Assembly (NCBI RefSeq): GCF_950295315.1
Contig: NC_080164.1
Location: 61,146,042-61,210,041, forward strand
Origin: Erinaceus europaeus
Taxonomy: Eukaryota > Chordata > Mammalia > Eulipotyphla > Erinaceidae
Direction: 5' to 3'
Length of the DNA: 64,000 nucleotides
Part shown: piece by piece, positions 14,336 to 27,704 of the stretch
Layout of the letters: the number at the start of each line of letters is the position of its first letter
How positions within the stretch are numbered: the stretch's first letter is position 1
Position numbers and translations under genes: made by a program
The notes under the pieces: generated by a model
The model's database searches: none
The model's input: the letters and a program-made list of their open reading frames with translations, nothing else
Told to the model about the DNA's origin: nothing

Positions 14336-14616
14336 TGGGAGGCAGGTGGCAGCTCAGTGGATAAAGCGCAAGAATCCCAGTTCAAGCCCCTGGCTCCCCA
14401 CCTGCAGGAGGGTAGCTTCAAAAGATTTGAAGCAGGTCTGCAGGTGTCTATCTTTCTCTTCCCCTCCTCTCTCAATTTATCTCTGTCCTGTCCAATAGCA
14501 ACAATAAAAATAACAATAACAACAAGGGCAACAAAATGGGGAAAATGGCCTCCAGGAACAGTGGATTCATGGTGTAGGCACTGAGCCCCAGTGATAACCC
14601 TGGAGGGGGAAAAAAT
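14336..14616 (+). repeat. SINE with full 3' extension
   Basis: Head gggaggcaggtggcagctcag, ccccacctgcaggaggg, CAACAAGGGCAAC body, extension ggcctccaggaacagtgg to gataaccctggagg. Its length matches the extended subtype. Confidence 0.9.
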
Positions 14617-14739
14617 GGAAAGTTCAAGGAAAGGAGACACTGGAGCTTCTCAGTCTACACCACAACTTTCAAGAAAATACTAAATCAGAGGAACATTCAT
14701 GATCTCGGATTTTATAGTATGCATGTGATCCAACTACAC

Positions 14740-14951
14740 TCCATCTTTAGTTTCCTTTTTGTGTTGGATAGAGACAGAGAGAAATCAAGAGGGGCTACAG
14801 TGGGGAATAAAGAAGAGACACAGAGAGACACCTGCAGTACTCCCTCACTGCTCACAAAATTTCTGCCCTGCAGATACAGATCAGAGGGCTTAAACCCAGA
14901 TCCTTGTACATTGTAACATATGCACTCAACCCAGTACACCACTTGGCCCCC
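14740..14951 (-). repeat. SINE
   Basis: Minus strand. Complement head gggggccaagtggtgtactgg at the right end; body with agacagagagaaatcaagagg on the + strand. Confidence 0.85.
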
Positions 14952-14997
14952 TTTAATTCCCTTTCTAAGTTAGAAGAGACTGCAATGTGGCAAAACA

Positions 14998-15292
14998 CAG
15001 CATTTATTTATTTTTTATGTTTAATTTGTGGTTACAGTGGATTATAAGATTATAAAATGGCAGAGTATAGTTAACACCATACCCACCACCAAAGTTTTGG
15101 GTCCCCACCCTCCCACTTCCCAAAGATAACCACCATAGCTCTCACAAGTCCTAGAAATAGTTTGCTTATTTGTTTTTGTTTTTTGTGTTACATGTGTATC
15201 AGTTCTCTAGATTCTACATATAAGTGAAACCATGCAGTAGTTGTCTTTCATCTCTTTACTTATTTTGGTAAGCTTAATTACCTCCACTGCAT
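14998..15292 (-). mobile_element. L1 3'-end fragment, older
   Basis: Minus-strand remnant. The left part has the accatacccaccaccaaagttttgg block shared by L1 3' ends here; the right part has the complement of the ORF2 tail and early 3' region (ctactgcatggtttcacttat). 5' truncated. Confidence 0.7.
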
Positions 15293-15315
15293 TGGAGTGC
15301 ATTAAAACATTGCAT

Positions 15316-15490
15316 CTACGGATTCCAATTCGAACCCCCGGTTCCCCACCTGCAGGGGAGTCGCTTCACAGGCAATGAAGCAGGTCTGCAGGTGTCTATC
15401 TTTCTCTCCCCCTCTCTGTCTTCCCCTCCTCTCTCTCTGTCCTATCCAATAACGATAACATCAATAACAACAACAACTACAACAATAAAA
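15316..15490 (+). repeat. SINE, 5' truncated, with target duplication
   Basis: Begins inside the tRNA-like head (ctacggattccaattcgaaccc) and ends in an A run. Flanked by AAAACATTGCAT at 15,304-15,315 and 15,491-15,502, which shows true insertion limits. Confidence 0.93.
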
Positions 15491-15647
15491 AAAACATTGC
15501 ATTTACTTTCTAAATCCTAGCTGAAGATTTTAGCATGAATATTATATGCTAAATGTGAAAAAATGTTATTCAGTAGAATATTTTATCCAATTTTCTGAAG
15601 TCCTTCAAACAAATATCTATGTTTCTGATTATAAATTTATTTGCTAG

Positions 15648-15852
15648 TGGGCCAGGTGGTGAGTCACTTCCACCAGGTGGTTACGTACATACATTAGCAT
15701 ATGCAAGGACCCAGGTTCAAATCCCTAGTCCTCACCTGCAGGGGGACAGCTTCAGGAGCAGTACAATAGTAGTACAGGTGTCTTTCTCCCTCTCTACCTT
15801 CTTTCCCTCTTGATTTCTCTCTGTCTGTATCCAATAAAATATTTTTTAATTA
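15648..15852 (+). repeat. SINE
   Basis: Head gtgggccaggtggtgag, then atgcaaggacccaggttcaaatccc, cctgcagggggac, body and tccaataaaat tail. Confidence 0.88.
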
Positions 15853-16929
15853 TTTTACAATTAGCAAAACAAAACAAGAAAAAGAAGAGCAAATAAAAAC
15901 CCAGCAGGATCTCATCTGCCTCATCTATGTATCCAAAACATTGTTATCTATTATAATTGAGGGCAACTATCACTGGAATTGCAAGTAGTGGATTAATGAA
16001 TATTGTATCTTGAAGATACACAGCTTCAGAATGTTTGGTTAAATCAAAGCATCGTTTGAAGGCAGTACATGCTAAGGCACAAAGTAACTGGCTTCTCCCA
16101 TCGAAATGAACACTTCCCAACCCTATCCACAGACTAAAGTAAATCCAAGGGAATTTAGATTCTTCCTTCTTCCAAAAGGTTTATTTTAGGAATGAAATAA
16201 ATGTTCTCATTTCAATAATCTTGCTTGTGCATGGGAGTGGAGAGGGAGAGAAGCAGGAGCACAAATGCATACACACTCACAGAATATTTCGCTATTAATC
16301 AACTCTAGAAAACCTTCCAAATGATTAAGGTGTTGATAGCTCTAAATAACTGGAAGTAATAAGTGAAATGATTACATAAAAGTTTCTTTTAGCTGTGTTT
16401 GGACTCTATATAACAAGTCAGCCTTAGTTTTCTCTGTAGCTAAATAATGCCTTTGTTTAAAAAAGAAAGAAAGAAAGAAATGAAGGAAGAAAAATAAAGA
16501 GGGGAATGAAGGGAGGGAGGGAGGGAAAAAGTGAAAAATATTGAAAGGACAAGCTGATTGTGGTATTTTTTGAAAAACTTAAGTTTTTTTCATTAGCTAT
16601 AATCTTCCTAAAAGAAGAGACTTTTTTTTTTTCTTTTTTAAGAAGATACTTCTTGTAGCTAACTCTTGGTAACTACATAGCTTTTCCAGGCTCCTCCTGA
16701 GTTCCAAATAGCTTGAGCCGATTATAAACTAAAGGGCATTATTGTGTGTCAAAGACAAGACTTGGAATATTTTAATGTAGAGAATGCAATATCTTGCAGA
16801 GGAAATATGCCTGTTGCTATTGTTTGAATTTGAGCTAGCTACTTAACTTTTTTCCTCAGATTAAATATATTTTCTCTCACTAACTCCATATGATTTGTGT
16901 GCAGAGCAACTTAGTTCAATTTAATACTT
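15853..16929. other. Intron 9, unique sequence
   Basis: No gene seen. A GAAA/GGGA-rich simple stretch lies at 16,460-16,545. Confidence 0.65.
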
Positions 16930-17183
16930 TTTTTTTAAAAAAAATTGTGTTTTTGTGTAGAGTTCTGCCTGCACTACTATCAATGGACTTATTTGAATTT
17001 GTTTTGTCTTGTTTTAGATAGAAGGAGAAAGATGAAGAGGGAGAGAAAAATAGAAAGGGGGAGAAAGAATGACAGCAGACATCACTCTACTGCTCATGAA
17101 ACCTTCCCTGTACAGGCCTCCTAGGTGGTGGCCAAAGACTCAAACCCAGGTCCTCATGTTTGGTCAAGGCTGCACTCAGCTCC
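16930..17183 (-). repeat. Diverged SINE
   Basis: Minus strand, with tgcctgcactactatcaatgg (3' extension complement), a purine-rich body and tcaaacccaggtcctcatg (head complement). Substantially diverged. Confidence 0.7.
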
Positions 17184-17317
17184 TTCAATTTAATTCTTCT
17201 TAGAAATCCAGATGTCCCAAGTACATGAATGTTAATTGATGAAGAGATATAAAGATGGCTAGTCCTCATCCTCAAAAGATTTATAATTTAAAAATTAAGA
17301 CAGACATAAAGATTTCT

Positions 17318-18584
17318 TTTTTTATTTTTTTTAAATTTTTTATTTAAGAAAGGATTAATGAACAAAAACATAAGGTAGGAGGGGTACAACTCCACACAAT
17401 TCCCACCACCCAATCTCCATAACCCACCCCCTCCCATGATAGCTTTCCCATCCTCTAGCCCTCTGGGAGCATGGACCCAGGGTCATTGAGGGTTGCAGAA
17501 GGTAGAAGGTCTGACTTCTGTAATTGCTTCCCTGCTGAACATGGGCGCTGACTGGTCGGTCCATACTCCCAGTCTGCCTCTATCTTTCCCTAGTAAGGTG
17601 TGTCTCTGGGGAAGCTGAGCTCCAGGACACATTGGTGGGGTCTTCAATCCAGGGAAGCCTGGCCAGCATCCTGGTGGCATCTGGAACCTGGTGATTGAAA
17701 AGAGAGTTAACATACGAAGCCAAACAATTTGTTGAGCAATCATGGACCCAAAGCTTGGAATAGTGGAGAGGAAGTGTTAGGGAGGTACTCACTGCAAACT
17801 CTAGTGTACTTCTGCTTTCAGGTATATATTTTGCAGTAGTTTATGGGTACATGTGAACATAAGCTCTCTCTCACAGAAACTGGTGTATATCTAGGTTATG
17901 GGACTTTGTTAGAAAGTGAACTACCTGAGATGAAATTAGAGTGTACTATAAAAGGAAAGGTCTCACCCGAGTAATGAAGCTGAAGGGTTGTCATTCCACA
18001 CGTGAAGTCTCTGGACACAGTCTGAGGTGAAGCATGTTGAGGTGGCAATCGTTGCGTTGGTTAGGTTGTGATCGGCGGATGCAATATTACTTGGTTTGGA
18101 TTGGGAGAGGCATACGGGAAAGTGGGCCCTATCCAAGGGTTCCAGGACTGGGGGAAGTAGGGTCTATATAGTGGAGATGTGAGGTTCCTGCTGTCTTAGG
18201 GTTCAAAAAGACAATTGATAGTTAATGTTATCATCACATTATTTGTTAATTGGGTTAACTTTGAAAAGTCCTTTTGTTATGGTTTGCTGTACAGTATCCA
18301 GTATCTTGTATATAGCTGTGCTATTGGATGCTTCTAATCTACTTGGTCTATGCTTTTGAGAGAGTCCGCATATCAAATACACAGCCTATATATTAAAAAG
18401 ATTCAGTTTGTCTTTTGAGAAACTTTGAGACATACAATTGATTTTCCCCCTCTCATATTAATTAACTACTGATTTATATGTCTACATTTTGCTAGGAGTG
18501 TACATAAACACCATTCCCACCACCAAAGGACTGTGACCCATCCCTCCAGCCCACTCCCACCCCCCACTGGCCCAGGAAGCTGCA
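17318..18584 (-). mobile_element. 5'-truncated young L1 (3' UTR only), antisense in intron 9
   Basis: A 1,267-bp insertion flanked by the 16-bp direct repeat AGACATAAAGATTTCT at 17,302-17,317 and 18,585-18,600. The poly(A) tail appears as the T run on the left. The sequence is 3' UTR of the hedgehog L1, collinear on the complement with 55,505-56,776. Open frames inside it recur in every copy with shifts and stops, so they are not genes. Confidence 0.93.
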
Positions 18585-18600
18585 AGACATAAAGATTTCT

Positions 18601-19267
18601 GTAGTACAAAGCAGAAAGCAGTAAAGCCCAGCCCCCCCCCCAAAAAAAAACAGAAATACATGCTACTAAAATTCAGTGAGCAGAAAGAGATCATATCCCT
18701 GTAACTAGGTTATCCCTGACTTGCAGCAAGGATTCAATGAAATACTTATGAAATGAGTAAATTAATTGATGAAAATATCAGATTCACAAAAGGCTTCTAT
18801 TATATATAATATAAATCACTGTTTAGTTATAAAAGGAGATAGTTACATACATAGTTGTGGATACCAATACAATTTTTAATGCCATTATTATGAATGTAAT
18901 GAAATTAGTGAAGTTGCTTTCTCACCTGTCATGTGGGAGTGCCTAATTCCTAAATTTGAAACAGGTCTTTGCCTAACTTATCCACACACTCTATCCTAGG
19001 GTTTCTTTCCCTCTGATGTTGCTGCTCTGCCTTTCCTGGGATGCCTCTCCTCACTGACAGATCCTTCCTTAATTGCTCTTTTTCAGCACTGTCTTCGAAT
19101 ATCAAATTTGTTAGAGATGAAATGCTTCCTGGTTTTGCTTCTTGTGTTGTGCTTCCTATACAGAATGTAAATCACTCTCAGAGCCTCAGCTACCAATCAG
19201 AATACTTACGCTTACTGAAACCACATCCCTAAGACTAACTTTTATTCCATGCTCAATAAAACAAAAA
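18601..19267. other. Intron 9, unique sequence
   Basis: Apart from a short C run then A run at 18,632-18,651, nothing is recognised. The open frame at 19,041-19,232 has no known relative. Confidence 0.6.
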
Positions 19268-19410
19268 GACTTTCAAGCCTGGGGTTCTGAGGTTCAATGT
19301 CCAACACCACCATAAGCCTCTTTCCCTGTCTCCCTCTCTCCCTTTCTTTCCTCTCTCCACCCTGCCTCTGCCTCCCTCCTTTTCAATAAAATAAAATTTT
19401 TAAAAGTTTA
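19268..19410 (+). repeat. Second-family SINE (old)
   Basis: Matches the family with ctttcaagcctggggttctgaggttcaatgtcc ... accaccataagcc, also seen at 54,330. Ends ttttcaataaaataaaa. Confidence 0.65.
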
Positions 19411-19595
19411 AGCTAATACATTTTTAAAAGGGACTGAAATGTTTACATGAATAGGAAGGTGAGGGGATTGCAAGGCAGAGAACATTGGTGGAGGGTGAGA
19501 TGACTTGCATGCATTACATATAGATATAGAAATATACCTGAAATTTGATTATTCTGTAAAACACTATTAAATCACAATTTTTTAAAAAAAAATTA

Positions 19596-19939
19596 GGGGG
19601 TCAAGTAGTGGCAGATCTGGTTGGGTGCACACATTAACATGCTCAAGGACCCTAGTCCAAGCCCCTGCTCTTTACTTGCAGGGGGAAGCTTCAGGAGTGG
19701 CAAAACTGTGCTACAGGTGTGTCTATCTTTCTCTCTCCCTCTCTACTTCCCTTCCTTCCCTCTTAATTTCCCTTCTCCTTATCAGAAGTCTGGAAAGAAG
19801 GAAGGAAAGGAGGAAGGAAGGAAGGAAGGAAGGAAGGAAGGAAGGAAGGAAGGAAGGAAGGAAGGAAGGAAGGAAGGAAGGGCCAGGAGTGGTAGATTCA
19901 TTGTGCAGGCACTATGAGCCAGCGATATCCCTCGTGGCA
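19596..19939 (+). repeat. SINE with internal AAGG expansion
   Basis: Head ggggtcaagtagtggcagatc, ccctagtccaagcccc, body. The A-rich linker between body and 3' extension has become an AAGG microsatellite (19,793-19,880). The extension (gccaggagtggtagattcattg) resumes after it, showing that the repeat arose within the SINE. Confidence 0.88.
19793..19880. repeat. (AAGG)n microsatellite inside a SINE
   Basis: About 22 tetranucleotide units, nearly perfect. Confidence 0.98.
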
Positions 19940-20174
19940 TTTTTTTTTTTTTGCCACCAAGGTTATTCCTGGGGTTTGGTGCCTGCACAATGAATCCACT
20001 GCTCCTGTAAGCTTTTTTTTATTTTAGGGAGATAGAAAGAAATTGAGATGTGAAGGGGAGATAGAGAGGAAGAAAGAGAGACACTTACAGCCTGAAGATG
20101 GGGACTGATGTTTTGAATCTAGGTCTTTATGCATGGTAACATGGGTGCATTAACAGGTGTACAACCACCAGGCA
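19940..20174 (-). repeat. SINE, inverted against the preceding copy
   Basis: Minus strand: left end gccaccaaggttattcctggggtttggtgcctgc, right end tgcattaacaggtgtacaaccaccaggc. Forms a tail-to-tail inverted pair with the SINE at 19,596-19,939. Confidence 0.85.
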
Positions 20175-21216
<1,042 letters not shown>

Positions 21217-21487
21217 TAAGCTATTGAGAAAGGTACAGGTTTATTGTTTTTGTTGGGTCATATTTACATAAAAGGAAAACATTTAAAAAGTTTTTATATA
21301 TAGGTGCTATGTGAGGCCTTCCTGTTTCATTGTCTCATATAATCTTCTTGGCAGCACTGTTTAATTGATCTTAACATTTATATCCAATTTTACAGCAATG
21401 TAAAATTCAGATTAAGTGGCTTCTCTAAAGTCATTCAGGTATCAAGTTGCAGATTCTAATAAAGTTAAGTGTGACCTAAATCTAGGC

Positions 21488-21489
<2 letters not shown>

Positions 21490-21534
<45 letters not shown>

Positions 21535-21556
21535 AACACACACACACAAACACATC
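21490..21556. repeat. (CA)n microsatellite
   Basis: CA dinucleotide run with regular AAA interruptions, about 67 bp, 295 bp into intron 11. Confidence 0.97.
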
Positions 21557-21689
21557 AAATTAATTCCTCAAATCACAGGGAGTTATTTAATTGTATATGT
21601 AAAAAAATAATTTGTGAAAAGTTTTTCAAAAGCTACAAATACATTGTCACAATTGCAAGATTATTTACATTCACATTAAAACTGAAACC

Positions 21690-22007
21690 TCGCATGGCAT
21701 AGGAGGTGGAGCTATGACTAGAATACTGAATTTCCTTGCATGAAATCTCAAGTTTAATACTTGGCATCACATATGCCAGGCTGATACTCTGATTCTAAAC
21801 CTCTCTCTCTCTCATTATTAATACTTTTAAAAAAGTACTAAGACCTGAGGGCTTGTGGTAGTGCACCAAATAGGCAAGGACCCAGGTGGAGCCCCCAGTC
21901 GCAGTACTACAGGTGGTTCTCTCTTTTCCCTTCCGTCTCAATTGATCTCTGTCTCTGTTTAAAAGGTGGGGGCAGGTGGTAGTACACTTGGTTGAGAGCA
22001 TAAACAT
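21690..22007 (+). repeat. Two or three old SINE fragments in tandem
   Basis: Fragment 21,690-21,835 looks like the second SINE family (gcatggcataggaggtggagc ... cttggcatcac). Fragment 21,836-21,960 has the tgtggtagtgcacc head and pyrimidine-rich body. Fragment 21,965-22,007 is a bare head (gggggcaggtggtagtacacttgg) cut by the following insertion. Confidence 0.6.
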
Positions 22008-22022
22008 AAAAATGAAATACCT

Positions 22023-23042
22023 ACAACAAGGGCAACAAAAGGGAATAAATAAATAATTTTTTTAATTTTTTATTTAAGAAAGGATTAATGAACAAAAACA
22101 TAAGGTAGGAGGGGTACAACTCCACACAATTCCCACCACCCAATCTCCATAACCCACCCCCTCCCATGATAGCTTTCCCATTCTCTAGCCCTCTGGGAGC
22201 ATGGACCCAGGGTCATTGTGGGTTGCAGAAGGTAGAAGGTCTGACTTCTGTAATTGCTTCCCCGCTGAACATGGGTGTTGACTGGTCGGTTCATACTCCC
22301 AGTCTGCCTCTATCTTTCCCTAGTAGGGTGTGTCTCTTTGGAAGCTGAGCTCCAGGACACATTGGTGGGGTCTTCAATCCAGGGAAGCCTGGCCAGCATC
22401 CTGGTGGCATCTGGAACCTGGTGATTGAAAAGAGAGTTAACATACGAAGCCAAACAATTTGTTGAGCAATCATGGATCCCAAGCTTGGAATAGTGGAGAG
22501 GAAGTGTTAGGGAGGTACTCACTGCAAACTCTAGTGTAGTCCTGCTTTCAGGTATATATTTTGCAGTAGTTTATGGATACGTGTGAACATAAGCTCTCTC
22601 TCACAGAAACTGGTGTATATCTAGGTTATGGGACTTTGTTAGAAAGTGAACTACCTGAGATGAAATTAGAGTGTACTATAAAAGGAAAGGTCTCACCCGA
22701 GTAATGAAGCTGAAGGGTTGTCATTCCACACGTGAAGTCTCTGGACACAGTCTGAGGTGAAGCATGTTGAGGTGGCAATCGTTGCGTTGGTTAGGTTGTG
22801 ATCGGCGGATGCAATATTATTTGGTTTGGATTGGGAGAGGCATACGGGAAAGTGGGCCCTATCCAAGGGTTCCAGGACTGGGGGAAGTAGGGGCTATATA
22901 GTGGAGATGTGAGGTTCCTGCTGTCTTAGGGTTCAAAAAGACAATTGATAGTTAATGTTATCATCACATTATTTGTTAATTGGGTTAACTTTGAGAAGTC
23001 CTTTTGTTATGGTTTGCTGTACAGTATCCAGTATCTTGTATT
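22023..23042 (-). mobile_element. Composite insertion: SINE tail plus antisense L1 3' UTR
   Basis: One 1,020-bp insertion bounded by AAAAATGAAATACCT (22,008-22,022) and AAAAATAAAATACCT (23,043-23,057). Its left 32 bp are the + strand 3' end of a SINE (acaacaagggcaacaaaagg...aataaataa). From about 22,055 the rest is minus-strand L1 3' UTR, near identical to 17,318-18,300. The two parts meet tail to tail. Confidence 0.85.
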
Positions 23043-23094
23043 AAAAATAAAATACCTTATCATCCAGCAATACCTCTTTTAATTTATTTTAAAA

Positions 23095-23312
23095 TAAATT
23101 CTTTCATCATTATTTTTATTATCTTTATTTATTTGATAGATACATCCAGAGATAGAGAGGGAAGGAGGAAGTAGAGAGGAAAAGCGACAGAGAGACACCT
23201 GCAGACCTGCTTCACCACTTGTGAAAGTGAAGCTTTCTCCCTGCAGGTGGAGACTTGGAGCTTGAACCCAGTTCCTTGTGCATTGTAACATGTGTGCCAC
23301 CACTGGGCCATG
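23095..23312 (-). repeat. SINE
   Basis: Minus strand. Purine-rich body, acacctgcagacctgcttcacc, and right-end head complement tgtgtgccaccactgggcc. Confidence 0.87.
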
Positions 23313-25510
23313 TAATCCCTCTTTTAGGCATTTATCTAAGCATAATCACCTCCAAAAGACATAATATCCTCTTTTTTGACTGGTGAGTTATATTCTGTGA
23401 AATATATATGTCCCATAGCTTCTTTAGCCAGTCATCTGTCAATGGGCACTTAGGCTGCTTCCACTCTTTGACCACTATGAATAATACTGCTATGAATATG
23501 GGGATACATATTTCCTTTTGCATAAGTATTTGTGTGTCCTTTGTGTAAATGCCTAAGAGTGACATTGCCACTCACCATACAGTCTTGCCAAGGGGCTGCA
23601 CCATTTTGCATTCCCACCAGAAATGTAGAGTCCCTTTTTTCTCCACAACCTCACAATATTTTGTTGATGTAGACTATTCTTTTAGGTGTGAGGTTAAATC
23701 TCAGTGTAGTTTTGATTTGCATTTCTCTAATGATAAATGATATGGAGTATTTCTTCATATATCTGTGGGCCATATGAACCTGTTCTTTGGAGACCTGCCT
23801 TTTGAATTCTTAGGCCCAGTTTTTTTTTTTTATTGAGTTACTGCTATTGTTTTTGTTTGTTTTGTTTTGTTTGTTAAACTTTATCAGTTTTTAATAGATG
23901 TTCGATATCGATCATTTCTCTGATATGTAAACATTTTTCTCCCAGTGACTGAGTTGCCTGATTATCTTTGGGTAGTTTGCTTTCAATGTATAAAAGATTT
24001 TTAATTTGATATAATCCCATTTATTTACTCTTGTTTTTATTTCACATGCCTATGGACTCAAGACTCCAAATATATCTTTAGTGCTAAAATCCTACAATAT
24101 TTCAACAATATTTTCTTCTATAAATTTTAGAGTTTCTGGTCTAATACCTAGACCATTGATCCATTTTGATCTGATTTTAGTGTGGGTGTTAGATGATGAC
24201 CTAGTTTTATTTTTCCACAACTGGCTATCCAATTGCTCAGGCATCATTTATTAAAGAGGCATTCTTTTCCCCATTGAGTGGTTTTGGCCCCTTTGTAATA
24301 TATTAGGTGAATATATATGTCTGTGCTTGTTTCTGGGCTTTTGATTCTATTCCATTGACCACAGTGTCCATTTTTATTCCAATACCATTCAGTTTTTAAT
24401 TACTATTATTTTGTAATGTAAATTGAATTAGGGAGCATAATAACTCTATTTTTATTATTTTATGTCAAAAGTGCTTTGGATATTCATGTTTTTTGTAGCA
24501 CCACACAAATTTGTGGACAAGTTGATTGATTTCCATTTGATGCCATTGAGACCTTGATAGAGATTGCATTGAAACTGTAGATTGCCTTTGGTAAAGTGGC
24601 CATTTAAATAATGTTTATTCTTCCAATCCAGAAACAAGGAATGTTCTTCCATTTCTGTGTCTTTCTCTATTTCTTTTATAAATATCCTATAGTTTTCCTT
24701 ATTAAAGTCCTTCACTTCCTTTCTAAAGTTCACTATGAGGTATTTTTTTAGGTTCAATTATAAATGGGGTTAAGTTCTTTAATTGCCTGTCTTCTAATTC
24801 ATCATTTGTATATAAAAATACCATATATTTATAGATGTTAATTTTATATCCTGATACTTTACTGAATTTACTGTTTCTAGTAGTTCTTTATTAGAGTCTT
24901 TGGGATTCTCTAGGTATACTATCATGTCATCTGTGAATAATGATAATTTGATTCTTCCTTTCCACTCTGTATCTTTGATCTCTCTTTCTTCCCTGGTTGC
25001 AATAGTGAGGATCTCCAGAACTATGATGAATAATAATGGTGATCGTGGACATCCTTGTATGATTACAGATTTTAGGGAGAAAGCTTTCAGTTTTTCTCCA
25101 TTGAAGATGATGTCAGTTGTGGGTTTATTATATATGGACTTTATGGGGGCAGGGTGGTGTTTCACTTGGTTGAGTGCACACATTACCATGTATAAGGATC
25201 CAGGTTTGAGCCCCCACTCCCCACCTGCCAAGGGAAAGTTTCCTAAGTGGTGAGGCAGGTCTGCAGGTGTCTAGCTCCCCTTCTCTATTTCTCCTTCCCC
25301 TCTCAATTTCTCTCTGTCTTATCAATTAGAAAAGAAAAAGAAAAAAGGAGGGGAAATGACCACCAGGGGCAGTGGATTCATAGTGCCAGTATTGAGCCCC
25401 AGTGTGCAATAACCCTGGTAAAAAATAATAATAATAATAACAATAATAATTAAAAATAACAAATATATATAGACTTTATTATGTTAAGGAATTGTCCTAC
25501 TATTCCTAAT
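23313..25510 (-). pseudogene. Older L1 ORF2 remnant, antisense in intron 11
   Basis: Complement encodes broken L1 ORF2: the C-terminal part near 23,332-23,571 (LLGIYTKD, CPLTDDWLKKLWDIY) and the reverse-transcriptase active-site block with F-T-D-D-M (codons at 24,923-24,937). Multiple stops and frameshifts separate the readable pieces. A SINE (25,145-25,465) interrupts it. Its upstream part is missing by 5' truncation around 25,510. Confidence 0.85.
25145..25465 (+). repeat. SINE inserted in the older L1
   Basis: Full copy with 3' extension and (AAT)n tail, flanked by TATATGGACTTTAT (25,131-25,144) and TATATAGACTTTAT (25,466-25,479). The L1 sequence continues on both sides. Confidence 0.93.
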
Positions 25511-25547
25511 TTCTGGAAATCATTCCTCTGAATTCTACCATTTCTTT

Positions 25548-26498
25548 TTTTTTATTGAAGAAAGGATTAATTAACAAAACCATAGGGTAGGAGGGGTACA
25601 ACTCCACACTATTCCCACCACCCAATCTCCATAACCCACCCCCTCTCCTGATACCTTTCCCATTCTCTATCTCTCTGGGAGCATGGACCCAGGTTCATTG
25701 TGGGTTGCAGAAGGTAGAAGGTCTGGCTTCTGTAATTGCTTCCCCGCTGAACATGGGTATTGACTGGTCGGTCCATACTACCAGTCTGCCTCTCTCTTTC
25801 CCTAGTAGGGTGTGTCTCTGGGGAAGCTGAGCTCCAGGACACGTTGGTGGGGTCTTCAAGCCAGGGAAGCTTGGCCAGCATCCTGGTGGCATCTGGAACC
25901 TGGTGATTGAAAAGAGAGTTAACATACGGAGCCAAACAATTTGTTAAGCAATCATGGACCCAAAGCTTGGAATAGTGGAGAGGAAGTGTTAGGGAGGTAC
26001 TCACTGCAAACTCTACTGTACTTCTGCTTTCAGGTATATATTTTGCAGTAGTTTATGGATACGTGTGCACATAAGCTCTCTCTCACAGAAACTGGTGTAT
26101 ATCTAGGTTATGGGACTTTGTTAGAAAGTGAACCACATGAGATGAAATTAGAGGTCTCACCCGAGTAATGAAGCTGAAGGGTTGTCATTCCACACGTGAA
26201 GTCTCTGGACACAGTCTGAGGTAAAGCATGTTGAGGTGGCAATCGTTGCGTTGATTAGGTTGTGATCGGCGGATGCAATATTATTTGGTTTGGATTGGGA
26301 GAGGCATATGGGAAAGTGGGCCCTATCCAAGGGTTCCAGGACTGGGGGAAGTAGGGGCTATATAGTGGAGATGTGAGGTTCCTGCTGTCTTAGGGTTCAA
26401 AAAGACAATTGATAGTTAATGTTATCATCACATTATTTGGTAATTGGGTTAACTTTGAAAAGTCCTTTTGTTATGGTTTGCTGTATAGTATCCAGTAT
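25548..26498 (-). mobile_element. 5'-truncated young L1 3' UTR, antisense in intron 11
   Basis: A 951-bp insertion with the 13-bp direct repeat CTACCATTTCTTT at 25,535-25,547 and 26,499-26,511. Very similar to the copies at 17,318 and 22,055 but lacks about 14 bp near 26,150. Its 5' truncation point lies within a few bases of that of the 22,055 copy. Confidence 0.93.
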
Positions 26499-26511
26499 CT
26501 ACCATTTCTTT

Positions 26512-27686
26512 ATCCACAGTGTCTAGAGAGTAATTTTTGTTTTCCCATGTCTCTGCCTCTCTTCCTTTAGAATACTTTAAGCTAGTTTTTAGCACCTTCG
26601 TAGTTGTTACAAGAGCTTCCAAGCAAATCTTGTCTCTAGTGCTTCAGCATATCAGTCTTCTCTGAAAAATCTTGGAAAGTTCATTTTAGGTTAGAATTTG
26701 GATATATTTTAAACACAGCTCACCACTTCATGTGAAAATGATGGCAGCATACCAAGTAGTTTGCAGGGTTATGATAACTGTTTCATGCTAAGGATCTTAT
26801 TCATCCAGTTACAATTTTCTCAAAACCCTTTTGGGCACTCTTCATTTTAATCAAATTTTAAAGTCAAAATTCATTTTAAGAATATAAAAATTAAGTTGAG
26901 AAGTTCATCTTTGTGGTAAAGCTAAAAATAGACTTTTAATGTCTACACATTTATCCTCTCCTTTGATATATTAGATTACTTTCCAGTTCCAGAATTACGT
27001 GATTCTGTTCCATTGCCAGTAAATTAGAAATTATTAATTTCTCATGACCAACTTCTGAAAAGGAAAATCTAACCCAAAATATAATTCACTGTTATTCTTT
27101 TTTTTAATAACTAAGAACAAACTTCTTTAACATTTGGTGCTTCAAAAGTGAGATAAGTTATATATCATAACATTATTTGTAACCCATGGAAATAAAATAA
27201 ATTTCATCTCAAAATATTCTTTAACAACAACTGCCCATTTTGAACATTTAGTCATAATTAAAGAAAACAAATTTCCTAGAAGAATCAACAGCTAAGTAAA
27301 GTTCTAGTATATCTTTCCCTGTTATAAGCATAGCACTTGAAGTTTTATGGTTCATATCACTGTATTACTGGTTTGATATCCTCAAATATAACTACAGTGT
27401 TTTTCTGAAGTGAAATCCTTTTTTCTTATAAATGATATAAGAGTTTGACAATTTTATATTTCTGAAGTGAAATATTAATTTGAAACAGAGATGTAAAGGG
27501 ACACTTAAGACTATTTCTTGTCATATGGTTCAAAAGTTGGATCAAGTCCTAAAATTATTCTCCACTGAAATTACACTTGTGCAGAAAAGCTTTAATTCAA
27601 AGAATCTATCAGGAGATCTTACTGACCTAAGCATGAATAAGACCTCCTTAGGAAAATAGCTAGCTGTGCACTACTTGCATATTGTA
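26512..27686. other. Intron 11, unique sequence
   Basis: About 1.2 kb without recognised repeats or ORFs. Confidence 0.65.
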
Positions 27687-27704
27687 CACAGTTCCATTTT
27701 TTTT

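Noticed and set aside
24900..25253. 117-codon plus-strand open frame
   Set aside because: Antisense of an L1 ORF2 remnant continuing into a SINE.
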